DNA from: Brachyspira sp. SAP_772
GTDB lineage: Bacteria; Spirochaetota; Brachyspiria; Brachyspirales; Brachyspiraceae
Direction: 5' to 3'
Assembly: GCF_009755885.1 (NCBI RefSeq)
Contig: NZ_VYIX01000002.1
Location: 843,585 to 907,584, forward strand
DNA: 64,000 bases
Positions 44,469-53,473 of the stretch are shown piece by piece (position 1 is the first letter of the stretch; the number at the start of each line of letters is the position of its first letter). The notes beneath the pieces are model-generated. The model was not told the DNA's origin and ran no database searches. It saw only the letters and a list, made by a program, of their open reading frames with translations. Made by a program: the position numbers and the translations under genes.

Positions 44469-44500
44469 AAAAAATGGGCCTGTGAAAAAATCACAAGCCC
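44469..44500 (-). terminator. Terminator of the GT2 gene
   Basis: On the minus strand GGGCTTGTGA and TCACAGGCCC pair (one G-U) and are followed by A then seven T. It lies 100 bases past the GT2 stop at 44602. The rest of the gap 44244-44601 is AT-rich. Confidence 0.8.
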
Positions 44501-44601
44501 TTCATAATAGTGTTAGGAGTCTGATAATAATGAATAATTACTTATCTTTTAGTTATACTTATATAACCTAATAATTTAATTTAGGTAAAAATATATTTAT
44601 A

Positions 44602-45435
44602 TTATTTATTTTTATATATATTTTCTTTTTTTGATATGTTAAATTTTGATAATATATAAACTATTCCAATTAGAAATCTTAAAAAATACATAGATATTGT
44701 ATAAATAGGGTGAGATAGTAATTTTTTCCATTTGCCTTTTTCTATATATACTCCAAAATATCTATAAAATAATCCAAACTGCTTTTTGGTGATTTCATCA
44801 TATCCCCATTTTTCAAAATAATTATTAAAGTTTGAAGCATAGTAGCTTTTTTTTATTATATATTGTTTAAGAGTATGATTTTCATGATGATATAGGGGAG
44901 ATTTTATTATATCAACATCTCCCATTTGTTTTATGCGTCTGTCAATATCCCAATCTTCAGCACTATTTAAGTTTGAATCGAATCCACCTATTTTTATAAA
45001 AGCCTCTCTTCTAAAAAAACGAACACCGTCTATTACAGTGGCATCATAAAAAGAGCGTTCGAAATTTCTTACTTTATTAAAAAAAGTGTTGCCATATATT
45101 TTTTCTGGTATGTATAAAGCCTGAATATTTTTGTTGCTATTAAAAACTTCTAAGCATTCTGATATAACATTTTCTGATAAAGTCATATCAACATCTAAAA
45201 AGCCTATTATTTCACCAGACGACATTTCAGCACCATAGTTTCTTTGAGCAGAGCGTTCTGGGCCTTTAATAAAAGTTTTTGCCCCTAACTCTTTTGCTAT
45301 TTCTACGGTTCTGTCGGATGAATTATTGTCTACTAATATTATTTCTATGTCTTTATAATTAGAGTTTTTTACAGCATTTATGCAATCTGCAATAAAGTTT
45401 TCAGAGTTTCTTGTTGTGATGATTATGCTTACCAT
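44602..45435 (-). CDS. Glycosyltransferase family 2
   Basis: 277 aa from the ATG at 45435. VSIIITTRNSENFIADCINA at the start, IILVDNNSSDRTVEIA and FLDVDMTLSENVI (the DxD metal site) are the GT-A fold marks; SAEDWDIDRRIKQMG follows. One C-terminal helix (LRFLIGIVYIL) suggests membrane attachment. It probably adds sugars to a surface polysaccharide or lipid. Donor unknown. Confidence 0.9.
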   Translation of the reverse strand: MVSIIITTRNSENFIADCINAVKNSNYKDIEIILVDNNSSDRTVEIAKELGAKTFIKGPERSAQRNYGAEMSSGEIIGFLDVDMTLSENVISECLEVFNSNKNIQALYIPEKIYGNTFFNKVRNFERSFYDATVIDGVRFFRREAFIKIGGFDSNLNSAEDWDIDRRIKQMGDVDIIKSPLYHHENHTLKQYIIKKSYYASNFNNYFEKWGYDEITKKQFGLFYRYFGVYIEKGKWKKLLSHPIYTISMYFLRFLIGIVYILSKFNISKKENIYKNK

Positions 45436-45595
45436 TAGTATTTCCAAAAGTATTTTTTAAAAAAGTTATATATAAATAACTATATTTTATAAAAAATAAA
45501 TTTAGAGTTTTTCCTATAACTGTATGTAAAGCTATATTCAACTCTAATAATTTATCTTCCATATAAAGTATAATTATTTTGATATTGTTTTTAAC

Positions 45596-45640
45596 TTGCA
45601 CTTTTTGGTTCTTTTTGATGCGGGAAAAAGAACAACAAAA
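45596..45640. repeat. GC-rich intergenic hairpin mosaic, copy 11 (short module B)
   Basis: TTGCACTTTTTGGTTCTTTT then GATGCGGGAAAAAGAACAAC: the minimal module B, with GTTCTTTTT/AAAAAGAAC pairing. Confidence 0.75.
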
Positions 45641-45661
45641 AAAACACAAACTTAAAATTAT

Positions 45662-45703
45662 ACAAAAAAATAACAAGAGTTATTAATAAAAGCTCTTGTT
45701 ATT
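45662..45703 (-). terminator. Terminator of the AhpD-like gene
   Basis: AATAACAAGAG (45669-45679) and CTCTTGTTATT (45693-45703) give an 11-bp stem. On the minus strand TTTTTTTG follows. It lies 20 bases past the stop at 45722. Confidence 0.8.
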
Positions 45704-45721
45704 TAATTTCAAAAAATAAAA

Positions 45722-46279
45722 TTAATTGTTCTTAGCTCTCCAAGTTTCTTTTTCAAACTCGCCTTTTATAGGTATTAAAGATTCATCTAAATCTATTTCA
45801 AGTGTAGAGTTAAAAATATTATAAGCTATCATCCAAGATACAAAGCCTACTATAACAACTATTTCTTGGTCGTTGAAATATTTTTTTAATTTAGCCATAA
45901 ACTCATCAGTAACACCATTAGGGTCTTTTACCATTTGTTTACCTAATTCTGATAATAACTCTTCTTTTTCAGTAAGTTTAAGATTTTTAGGGTCATCGCC
46001 TATAGCTTTCAAATCTCTTATAAAAAATAATGAACATAATATACAGCCGTTAGTAGTAGAAACTGAATGTGCTAATATCATAGCAGCTCTCTCTCCTACA
46101 ACTTCAACGAGTCTGTCATATGAAGTATACCAACCCATCATAGTGTCATAAGTAACATAATCATTAAGAAGTGCTTTTTTCATATTTGTTACACTTCCGC
46201 TTTTTTTGATATGATAATCAAAAGCATCCTTTACTTTGCCTTGTGCTTCTTCATATTCTACAAATTTTACTCTTGCCAT
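45722..46279 (-). CDS. AhpD-like / carboxymuconolactone decarboxylase-family protein
   Basis: 185 aa, GGAG before the ATG. GERAAMILAHSVSTTNGCILCS contains the CxxC pair of AhpD-type proteins and the preceding conserved His. AhpD-type members reduce peroxidases through their CxxC thiols. Distinct from the two-domain lipoprotein at 6408, which lacks the CxxC pair. Partner and exact reaction are unknown. Confidence 0.82.
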   Translation of the reverse strand: MARVKFVEYEEAQGKVKDAFDYHIKKSGSVTNMKKALLNDYVTYDTMMGWYTSYDRLVEVVGERAAMILAHSVSTTNGCILCSLFFIRDLKAIGDDPKNLKLTEKEELLSELGKQMVKDPNGVTDEFMAKLKKYFNDQEIVVIVGFVSWMIAYNIFNSTLEIDLDESLIPIKGEFEKETWRAKNN

Positions 46280-46499
46280 AATTTTACTCCTAATATAAAA
46301 GCTTTATAAAAAATTATTGGTTTTATATTAAAATATAATTTTTTAATGCTATAATGATAAACAACATTTATAATAAGTCAAGCAGTTTTATTATGTTTAA
46401 AAGTGTTTGTATAAAATAAAAAACTATTATATAATTTTTTATTATTATGTAAAATATAGGTTATTATTATTTATAAAATTCAAATTAGATATGGACATT

Positions 46500-48236
46500 A
46501 TGAAAAAAATAGCAATTATAATTTTTATACTATCATTTAATTTATTATTCGCACAAGAAGAAGAGAAGCTTCCGCCTATGCCTCCAGATAATCCAGAGGT
46601 AATACCTATGAGTGAAATAAAAGAGGGTATGGAAGGAGTAGGCTACACTGTAATACACGGCACAAATGTAGAGCCATTTAAAGTAACGGTAATATCTGTA
46701 TTAAAAAAGATGTGGAACGGAAGCGATGCTATACTTATACAGTTAGAGGGACTTAATTTAGAGCATTCTGGAACGGTTGCAGGAATGAGCGGTTCACCTA
46801 TATATTTTGATGGCAAAATAGCCGGTGCTTTGGCTTTTGGATGGAATTATTCTAAAGACCCTATTGCAGGGGTTACTCCTATAGAAGAGATGTATAAATT
46901 ATATAATGACACTAATGTGAGACCTACAGGATTAAAGAGCGGAAATGCTTTGCAGACTCCTTTAATGTTTTCGGGCTTTAATTCTGATTCTTTTAATGAA
47001 TATTCTTCAAAGTTTAAAGAGATGGGTTTTTACCCTATGCAGGCTGGCGGAACTGTATCTGACACTAATCAAAGCAGCAAGTTTTTGTTTGGGGATTCTG
47101 TTGCTATAGTTTTGGTTGATGGAGATTTATCTATAGCTGGAGTTGGTACTGTTTCGCATACTGATGATGAGAAGTTTTTGCTTTTTGGGCACTCTATGTG
47201 GGGCAAGGGGCATTTGAGGGCTCCTGTTTCTAGGGCTTATATTAATCATATAGTGGCATCTGTTGCTTCTTCTTTTAAGATAGGTGCTGCTTATTCTAAT
47301 TATTTGGGTTATACTGTTTATGACGGCACTTTTGGGGTGTCTGGTGTATATGGCGAAGTGCCTGAAGATACTATGATACCTGTTAGTCTTAAAGTTGAAG
47401 ACCAGAATTTCTTAAACAGAGATTTTAATTTAAGAGTATTAAATGACCCTACATATTTCTCTCAGCTTCTTTCTATGGCTATATATGAGGCTATTAGCTC
47501 TACTGCTGGAACAGAAGAAGAAGGGGTATTTAGTATAAGCTATGAGATTGAAACTGATTATTTTGATGAGCCTTATAAAATAGAAGAGAGAATACTCTCT
47601 TATTCTTCAAAAGATGCTTTTAGAGAGGCTATTAATCAGCTTGTAGCTCCTGTAGATTTCTTTATATACAATAATTTTAATAGGGTGGCTATAAAATCTA
47701 TAAAATTATCTGTAAAGAGAAGCAATTTAGAATATGGTTTTATTAATGATATTACATTGTTAGAGCCTAGAGCAGTGGCAGGAGAGACTATACATTTAAG
47801 AGTTGGTGTTACTCCTTACGGAAAAGAGAAAACTTATGTAGATATACCTGTAAAATTGCCTGTTAATCTAAGCACTGATGTTTATTCTATATATGCTGCC
47901 AATGAATATATATATGCTTATGCACAAAAATTGTTTATGCCGAATAAATATAAAATTAGAAGTTTAGATGATGTGATGAAATATTATAATGAGTCTTATG
48001 ATGATAAGGCATTAAAGGTTTGGCTGTATTCATCATCGAGGGGGGTTCAGATAGGGGAGTATTCTTATCCAACGCTTCCTATGTCTAAATATGGTGTAAT
48101 GGCAAAGGATGCTACATCAGATAAGGCTGCTGTCATTACAGATATAAATGGAAATTATGATATGCCATATTCTATACTTGGTTTAATAAAAATAGATATA
48201 ATAATTGAAGGGGCTAAAAAATATGAAAATCGCTAA
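46500..48236 (+). CDS. SpoIVB-type (S55) serine peptidase-domain protein, secreted
   Basis: 578 aa. The ATG at 46500 is chosen over the frame's earlier ATG at 46407 because it gives a good signal peptide (MKKIAIIIFILSFNLLFAQ). Residues about 30-200 hold the S55 signature: EGMEGVGYTVI, EHSGTVAGMSGSPIYFDGKI with the catalytic Ser, AGALAFGW and DPIAGVTPIEEM. The remainder is a beta-rich domain of unknown type. Spirochaetes do not sporulate, so this is an envelope protease or scaffold. It overlaps the next gene by 14 bases. Confidence 0.88.
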   Translation: MKKIAIIIFILSFNLLFAQEEEKLPPMPPDNPEVIPMSEIKEGMEGVGYTVIHGTNVEPFKVTVISVLKKMWNGSDAILIQLEGLNLEHSGTVAGMSGSPIYFDGKIAGALAFGWNYSKDPIAGVTPIEEMYKLYNDTNVRPTGLKSGNALQTPLMFSGFNSDSFNEYSSKFKEMGFYPMQAGGTVSDTNQSSKFLFGDSVAIVLVDGDLSIAGVGTVSHTDDEKFLLFGHSMWGKGHLRAPVSRAYINHIVASVASSFKIGAAYSNYLGYTVYDGTFGVSGVYGEVPEDTMIPVSLKVEDQNFLNRDFNLRVLNDPTYFSQLLSMAIYEAISSTAGTEEEGVFSISYEIETDYFDEPYKIEERILSYSSKDAFREAINQLVAPVDFFIYNNFNRVAIKSIKLSVKRSNLEYGFINDITLLEPRAVAGETIHLRVGVTPYGKEKTYVDIPVKLPVNLSTDVYSIYAANEYIYAYAQKLFMPNKYKIRSLDDVMKYYNESYDDKALKVWLYSSSRGVQIGEYSYPTLPMSKYGVMAKDATSDKAAVITDINGNYDMPYSILGLIKIDIIIEGAKKYENR

Positions 48237-50277
48237 GATAATTTTTATACTGCAAACTATACTAATATTATCATCTTCTAACGTTTTTGCTGTTGTAACA
48301 AGAAATTATGCCAGCACAAAAAAGGGTTTTTATGATAATGGACTTTATAATGGAATAATGCTTACAGAGCAGGGTTCTTTAAGTTTAGCTCCTCTAATAG
48401 AGAAAGAAAGTTCTATAGACGGCAAATATATATGGAAAATCTATCCTGCTAAAGACGGCAGTATGTATGCTGCTATAAGCGGAAGCGGTGCTGAATTATA
48501 TAAAAAAAATGCTAATGAAACTAATTTCAGCCTTTTTATAAAATCTGACAATGACAATGCTTTTACTGCTGTAATTAGTGATGATGCGGGCAATGTTTAT
48601 GCGGCAGTTGGACCTTATGCTAGAATTATGAAATATGATAATAGTGGTCAAGAGATTTGGGCTCAAAATGTTGATGACACTTATATATGGGATATGAAGT
48701 TTGATGCTAACGGCAACTTATATTTAGCTACAGGCGGAAACAATGCAAGAGTATTAAAAGTGTCTGCTGCTGATGGAGAGATTACTGAAATATTAAAAAC
48801 AGAAGAACAGCATGCTATGTCATTATATTATGATAAAAAACAAAATAGATTATATGTAGGCACTGCTGGAAGGGGCTTAGTATTATATATTGATTTATCT
48901 ACAAATGTTGAAAACCCTTCATATAATGTGCTTTATGACACAGCACAAAACGAAGTATATGCCATCACTATGGATAATATAGGCAATTTATATTTTGGTA
49001 CAGCTACAAGAGAGCCATCATATTTAATACTTCCTTCTATAATAGACAGCGGCAAAACAGTAGAAGACAGTGATAAAGAGTTTAGAAACTCTCTATATAA
49101 AGCAGATACAAACGGCACAGTTCAAAGACTTTTCTTCTTAAATCAAACATTAGTATTTGCTATGAGCAGCGACAACAACAATAATATATATTTTGTTACA
49201 GGCGATTCTGCTGATGTTTATAGAATCAATGGAAATGACGGCTTATTATCATATATAGGCGGCTTAAGAAATAAGATATTATCAACCTTTGCTGCTACAG
49301 ATGATGGACTTTATTTTGCAATATCAAAGACTGGTGAAATATACAAAATGGACAACGAATACCCAACAGAAGGTAGTTTCACAAGCGATACTTTAGATTT
49401 GAGAGTGCTTAGCAAATTTGGAAGTTTAAATGCTGTAACTACTACTCCTGAGGGTTCTAGCGTTACTATAGAAATTAGAAGCGGAAATGTTGCTAGAGTT
49501 GATGAGACTTGGAGCGAGTTTAAGCCTGTTGCAAACAATAGTGGCAAAATAGAAGCTCCTGACGGAAGATTTTTACAATATAAAGTTACAATGAAAACTA
49601 CAAATCCAGAGATAAGCCCTATATTAAGCTCTATGGATTTTACTTATGTAGAAAATAATTTAGCTCCTGATGTTATTAATGGAGGTTTGGCTACATATTA
49701 CAGACAGCAAAATGATTCTTCTGAAAATAAAACTCCTCAATTAGAAGAAAATGAGGCTATGGTATATTGGAAGGGGACTGACCCTAATGGAGATAAACTA
49801 TCATATACTTTAGAATATAGATTAAAGGGTGAACAAAATTATAAGCTTATTGCTGATAATATAGAAAATCAATATTATAAGTTTAAGTCTTATTTGCTTC
49901 CTTCTGGAGTTTATGATTTTAAAATAACTGCTAGCGATAAATATGATAATCCTGTGGGAGATATTAAAACAAAATCTCTTGAGGTATTTAATATAAAATA
50001 TGATAATGAACCTCCTCAGTTGCTTGATTTTAATTCTGTTTCTGAAGGAAATATAAGAAAAATTACATTTAAATTATCAGACAAACTATCATTCTTAAAA
50101 ACTGTAAGATATTCTACTATTAACAATGAGTGGTTATATATAGTTCCAGATGATGGAGTGTTAGATTCTATGAATGAGAGTTTTACTATCACTATAGAAG
50201 ATGAAAATATATCATCTATTACTATAGAGGCTATGGATGTTGAGGGTAATATTAAGTATTATTCTTTTATAATATAA
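48223..50277 (+). CDS. Secreted beta-propeller protein with Fn3-like C-terminus
   Basis: 684 aa from the ATG at 48223; an in-frame TTG at 48205 is rejected. MKIAKIIFILQTILILSSSN starts a signal peptide. Residues about 50-370 are repeated strands of the type DNIGNLYFGTATRE and DDAGNVYAAVGP (propeller blades). The C-terminal part (about 480-680) is Ig/Fn3-like (MVYWKGTDPNGDKLSYTLEY). Tight coupling to the S55 peptidase suggests the two work together on the envelope. Confidence 0.82.
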   Translation: MKIAKIIFILQTILILSSSNVFAVVTRNYASTKKGFYDNGLYNGIMLTEQGSLSLAPLIEKESSIDGKYIWKIYPAKDGSMYAAISGSGAELYKKNANETNFSLFIKSDNDNAFTAVISDDAGNVYAAVGPYARIMKYDNSGQEIWAQNVDDTYIWDMKFDANGNLYLATGGNNARVLKVSAADGEITEILKTEEQHAMSLYYDKKQNRLYVGTAGRGLVLYIDLSTNVENPSYNVLYDTAQNEVYAITMDNIGNLYFGTATREPSYLILPSIIDSGKTVEDSDKEFRNSLYKADTNGTVQRLFFLNQTLVFAMSSDNNNNIYFVTGDSADVYRINGNDGLLSYIGGLRNKILSTFAATDDGLYFAISKTGEIYKMDNEYPTEGSFTSDTLDLRVLSKFGSLNAVTTTPEGSSVTIEIRSGNVARVDETWSEFKPVANNSGKIEAPDGRFLQYKVTMKTTNPEISPILSSMDFTYVENNLAPDVINGGLATYYRQQNDSSENKTPQLEENEAMVYWKGTDPNGDKLSYTLEYRLKGEQNYKLIADNIENQYYKFKSYLLPSGVYDFKITASDKYDNPVGDIKTKSLEVFNIKYDNEPPQLLDFNSVSEGNIRKITFKLSDKLSFLKTVRYSTINNEWLYIVPDDGVLDSMNESFTITIEDENISSITIEAMDVEGNIKYYSFII

Positions 50278-50293
50278 TAGGAGAGTGCATATA

Positions 50294-50575
50294 ATGGCAG
50301 TTAATTGTGTATGGTGCGGCAAGAAAATAGATGATGTTGCAGGGCAGGCTACAATGGACACTTGTGATGAGTGTGAGGAGTTTTTTGAAGAGCATATTGA
50401 TGATATAGCAAAGTCATTAAATGAGCTTCTTAAAAAAAATGAATCCTCTTCCTCAAAGCCAGATGAGAAAAAGGCTTGGATTAGCTATTCACTCATAACT
50501 GCTATACATATGCTAAGCTCAAAGCCTTGTATTGAGTTTAAGGATTCTAAATATAAAGATATTTTATCAGAATAA
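50294..50575 (+). CDS. Small zinc-ribbon protein
   Basis: 93 aa from the ATG at 50294, with GGAGAG upstream. NCVWCGKKIDD and DTCDECEEFF give two CxxC pairs of a zinc ribbon. The rest is helical. The function is not recognisable. It follows the propeller gene after 16 bases. Confidence 0.7.
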   Translation: MAVNCVWCGKKIDDVAGQATMDTCDECEEFFEEHIDDIAKSLNELLKKNESSSSKPDEKKAWISYSLITAIHMLSSKPCIEFKDSKYKDILSE

Positions 50576-50578
50576 TTT

Positions 50579-50896
50579 ATGAACACAAAATTATTATTAT
50601 TATTTATATTGTCTGTTTTTTTTATTTTATCTATGTCTAGAAATAAGCAGACTCTCTATTGTGAAAGATGCGGTTTAACTTTTAGAAATTTAGATGAATT
50701 ATTATCTCAAAGATGTGAAAAGGCTCCCGAAGGTCCTTATTTAAATAGGCATAAACTTTATGAAGGCACAGAGAAAGAGATGTATACCTGTAAATATTGC
50801 GGCTATCAGTATAAAACTATAAGACTTCTTACTTCATTAAAATGCACCAAACACCCAGACGGAGAATATAAGGGCGATCATGCTCCTGAATTATAA
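50579..50896 (+). CDS. Exported tandem CxxC/C-H zinc-finger-like protein
   Basis: 105 aa. An N-terminal hydrophobic segment (residues 3-19) precedes two 32-residue repeats: CERCGLTFRNLDELLSQRC ... PEGPYLNRH, and CKYCGYQYKTIRLLTSLKC ... PDGEYKGDH. Each keeps C-x2-C, a later Cys and a His, consistent with zinc. Exported zinc fingers are uncommon. It starts 3 bases after the preceding stop. Confidence 0.7.
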   Translation: MNTKLLLLFILSVFFILSMSRNKQTLYCERCGLTFRNLDELLSQRCEKAPEGPYLNRHKLYEGTEKEMYTCKYCGYQYKTIRLLTSLKCTKHPDGEYKGDHAPEL

Positions 50897-50973
50897 TAAC
50901 TTTTTTGCTTGATAATAGAAAAAAAATAAAGTATAATCATATAAATTTAAATACAAAAAGAGGAAATTGTATT

Positions 50974-51678
50974 ATGAAACAAACTGTGCTTCTTAAGATA
51001 TCAGGTGAAGCTTTGCTTGGAGAAAAGGATTATGGCATAGATAATAATGTTGTAGACAGAATAGCTATGGAAATGAAAGAGGCTGGAAACAATACTCAAA
51101 TAGCTGTTGTTGTGGGAGGAGGCAACATATTTAGAGGAATGCAGCTTTCTAACAAAACAGGTATGGTGAGAGCTACAGCAGATTCTATGGGTATGCTTGC
51201 AACTATAATGAATGCCATTGCTTTAAAAGACAGATTTATGGCTGCTGGCACTCCTACACAAATACTTTCTGCTTTTAATATTGAAGGCATGATAGAGGGC
51301 TTTGAAAGAGATAAGGCTATTCGTATATTAGAGAGAGGTAATGTGCTTATAATAGCAGGAGGTACATCTAACCCTTACTTTACTACAGACAGCACTTCTA
51401 TATTGAGAGCTTTAGAGATTGGGGCATCTATTGTATTAAAGGGTACTAATGTTGATGGAGTTTACAATAAAGATCCTAAAACTAATAAAGATGCTGTTAT
51501 GTATAATGATATTACTTTTAAAGAGGCTATTAATCAGAATTTACGCGTTATGGACATGACTGCTTTTGCTATGGCTAATGATAATAATATGCCTATAAGG
51601 GTGTTTAATATGAATAAGATGGGCAATATTACAAGAGCTATTAAGGGCGAAAATATAGGAACTTATGTTCATAATTAA
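50974..51678 (+). CDS. pyrH: UMP kinase PyrH
   Basis: 234 aa from the ATG at 50974 (GAGGA 9 bases upstream). VLLKISGEALLG, VVVGGGNIFRGM and RILERGNVLIIAGGT are the amino-acid-kinase-fold motifs, and GTNVDGVYNKDPKTNKDA the UMP/ATP contact region. It makes UDP from UMP. In most bacteria it sits with frr and tsf; here its neighbours are the zinc-ribbon genes and floA. Confidence 0.96.
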   Translation: MKQTVLLKISGEALLGEKDYGIDNNVVDRIAMEMKEAGNNTQIAVVVGGGNIFRGMQLSNKTGMVRATADSMGMLATIMNAIALKDRFMAAGTPTQILSAFNIEGMIEGFERDKAIRILERGNVLIIAGGTSNPYFTTDSTSILRALEIGASIVLKGTNVDGVYNKDPKTNKDAVMYNDITFKEAINQNLRVMDMTAFAMANDNNMPIRVFNMNKMGNITRAIKGENIGTYVHN

Positions 51679-51706
51679 AATATAAAAAATAAAAATTAAG
51701 GAGATT

Positions 51707-52720
51707 ATGATGTTTGATTTATTTTGGGGGGCTGGAGTGGCACCTATGTTTGTTGGAATAGTAATTATAGTAATATTTTTAATTATTTTCTTTAGGTTTT
51801 TCCCATTAGGTTTATGGGTTACTGCTTTATTTTCTGGGGTGAGAATTAGTATAATTACTTTGCTTACTATGCGTTTGAGGAGAGTTAATCCTTCTTTAAT
51901 AGTATTGAATCAAATTAAGTTATGGAAGGCAGGCTTAAAAATAAACAGCAATGAACTTGAGGCACATTATTTAGCTGGAGGTAATCCTACTGCTGTTGCT
52001 GATGCTTTGATTGCTGCTGATAAAGCTTCATTAGATTTAAGCTTTGAGAGGGCTGCTGCTATAGACTTAGCTGGTAGAGATTTAGTTGATGCTATAAGAA
52101 CATCAGTTTCTCCAAGAGTTATAGCTACACCATTAATTGCTGCTGTTGCTAAAGACGGTATACAGGTAAAAGCTACTGCAAGGGTTACTGTTAGAACAAA
52201 CATTAACAGACTTGTTGGAGGTGCTGGAGAAGAGACTATTATTGCGAGAGTAGGTGAGGGTATTGTTACTACTATTGGTAGTGCTGCTACACATAAAGAG
52301 GTATTAGAAAATCCTGATAGAATATCTCAGGTTGTTTCTGCTAAGGGGCTTGATTCTGGTACTGCTTTTGAGATACTTTCTATAGATATTGCTGATGTGG
52401 ATGTTGGAAGCAATATTGGTGCTGTTCTTCAAATTGACCAAGCTGAGGCAGATAAGAAAATTGCTCAGGCTAAGGCTGAAGAGAGACGCGTTATGGCTAT
52501 TGCACGTGAACAAGAGATGAAAGCTCAAGTTGAAGAGATGAAAGCTAAAGTTGTTGAGGCTGAGAGTCAGTTACCGCTTGCTATTGCTGAGGCTTTGAAA
52601 AATGGTAATATTGGAGTATTAGATTATTATAACATGAAAAATATTATGGCTGATACTGAGATGCGTTATAGTATATCTGGAATGGATACAACAAGCAAAA
52701 ATAATTCTTCTAATAAATAA
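51707..52720 (+). CDS. floA: Flotillin-like protein FloA
   Basis: 337 aa. One N-terminal helix (about 10-31), then the SPFH-like region with [20 protein letters not shown] and a coiled coil of [20 protein letters not shown] and [20 protein letters not shown]. It gathers in membrane microdomains. AAGGAG precedes an ATGATG start; either ATG may be used. Confidence 0.92.
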   Translation: MMFDLFWGAGVAPMFVGIVIIVIFLIIFFRFFPLGLWVTALFSGVRISIITLLTMRLRRVNPSLIVLNQIKLWKAGLKINSNELEAHYLAGGNPTAVADALIAADKASLDLSFERAAAIDLAGRDLVDAIRTSVSPRVIATPLIAAVAKDGIQVKATARVTVRTNINRLVGGAGEETIIARVGEGIVTTIGSAATHKEVLENPDRISQVVSAKGLDSGTAFEILSIDIADVDVGSNIGAVLQIDQAEADKKIAQAKAEERRVMAIAREQEMKAQVEEMKAKVVEAESQLPLAIAEALKNGNIGVLDYYNMKNIMADTEMRYSISGMDTTSKNNSSNK

Positions 52721-52745
52721 TTAATTTTTTATAAATAAGCGGGCT

Positions 52746-52771
52746 ATTAATTTTTAGCTCGCTTTTTTATT
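52746..52771 (+). terminator. floA terminator
   Basis: GCGGGCTA and TAGCTCGC pair (one G-U), followed by six T, just after the floA stop. Confidence 0.85.
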
Positions 52772-52810
52772 TATTAAATTTTATATAAAACATTCTATTT
52801 AAAACACTTT

Positions 52811-53431
52811 ATGGAAATATTAGATTTAGATAGAGCCGAGTATGAATTAAATAAGGCTTATAAATTAAATCCAACTCCTTGGGCTAATCATTCAAGATAT
52901 GTGGCAAAGGCTGCTAAAATTATAGTAAGCGAATATAATAAAAAAAGCTCTTCTAATAAAAAACTTAATGAAGATGATGCGTATATATTTGGTTTATTAC
53001 ATGATATAGGAAGGTATACTGGCATAAGTGCTGAGAGGCATTTAATTGATGGATATAAATATTGTATTAGTTATGGTTGGGAGAAGATGGCTCAAATATG
53101 TATAAGTCATGCTTTTATGATAAAAGATATTAATAGTGCAATAGCTGCTTTTGATATGAGCGATGAGGATTATAATTTTATTAAAAAGTTTCTAAATAAT
53201 GTTCAATATGATGATTATGATTTGCTTATTCAATTATGCGATAGTTTAGCTTTGCCTGATGGTTTTTGTATATTAGAAAAAAGATTTGTGGATGTTGCTT
53301 TAAGATATGGAACCTTTCCGCAAAGTGCATTAAGATGGAAAAAAATATTTGAAATAAAAGAGTATTTTGAATCTACTATTTCTAATTCAATATATGATTT
53401 ACTTCCAAATATAAAAGATAATATTTACTAA
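52811..53431 (+). CDS. HD-domain hydrolase
   Basis: 206 aa. WANHSRYVAKAAKIIV, FGLLHDIGRYTGISAERHLID and ISHAF carry the H...HD...D metal pattern of HD phosphohydrolases. There is no regulatory domain, so a nucleotide substrate is more likely than a signalling role. The ribosome site is weak. Alone between floA and the HisC-like gene. Confidence 0.85.
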   Translation: MEILDLDRAEYELNKAYKLNPTPWANHSRYVAKAAKIIVSEYNKKSSSNKKLNEDDAYIFGLLHDIGRYTGISAERHLIDGYKYCISYGWEKMAQICISHAFMIKDINSAIAAFDMSDEDYNFIKKFLNNVQYDDYDLLIQLCDSLALPDGFCILEKRFVDVALRYGTFPQSALRWKKIFEIKEYFESTISNSIYDLLPNIKDNIY

Positions 53432-53473
53432 ACTAATTTGTTTTTATATGTCTTTTAATATATAATAGCTCTT

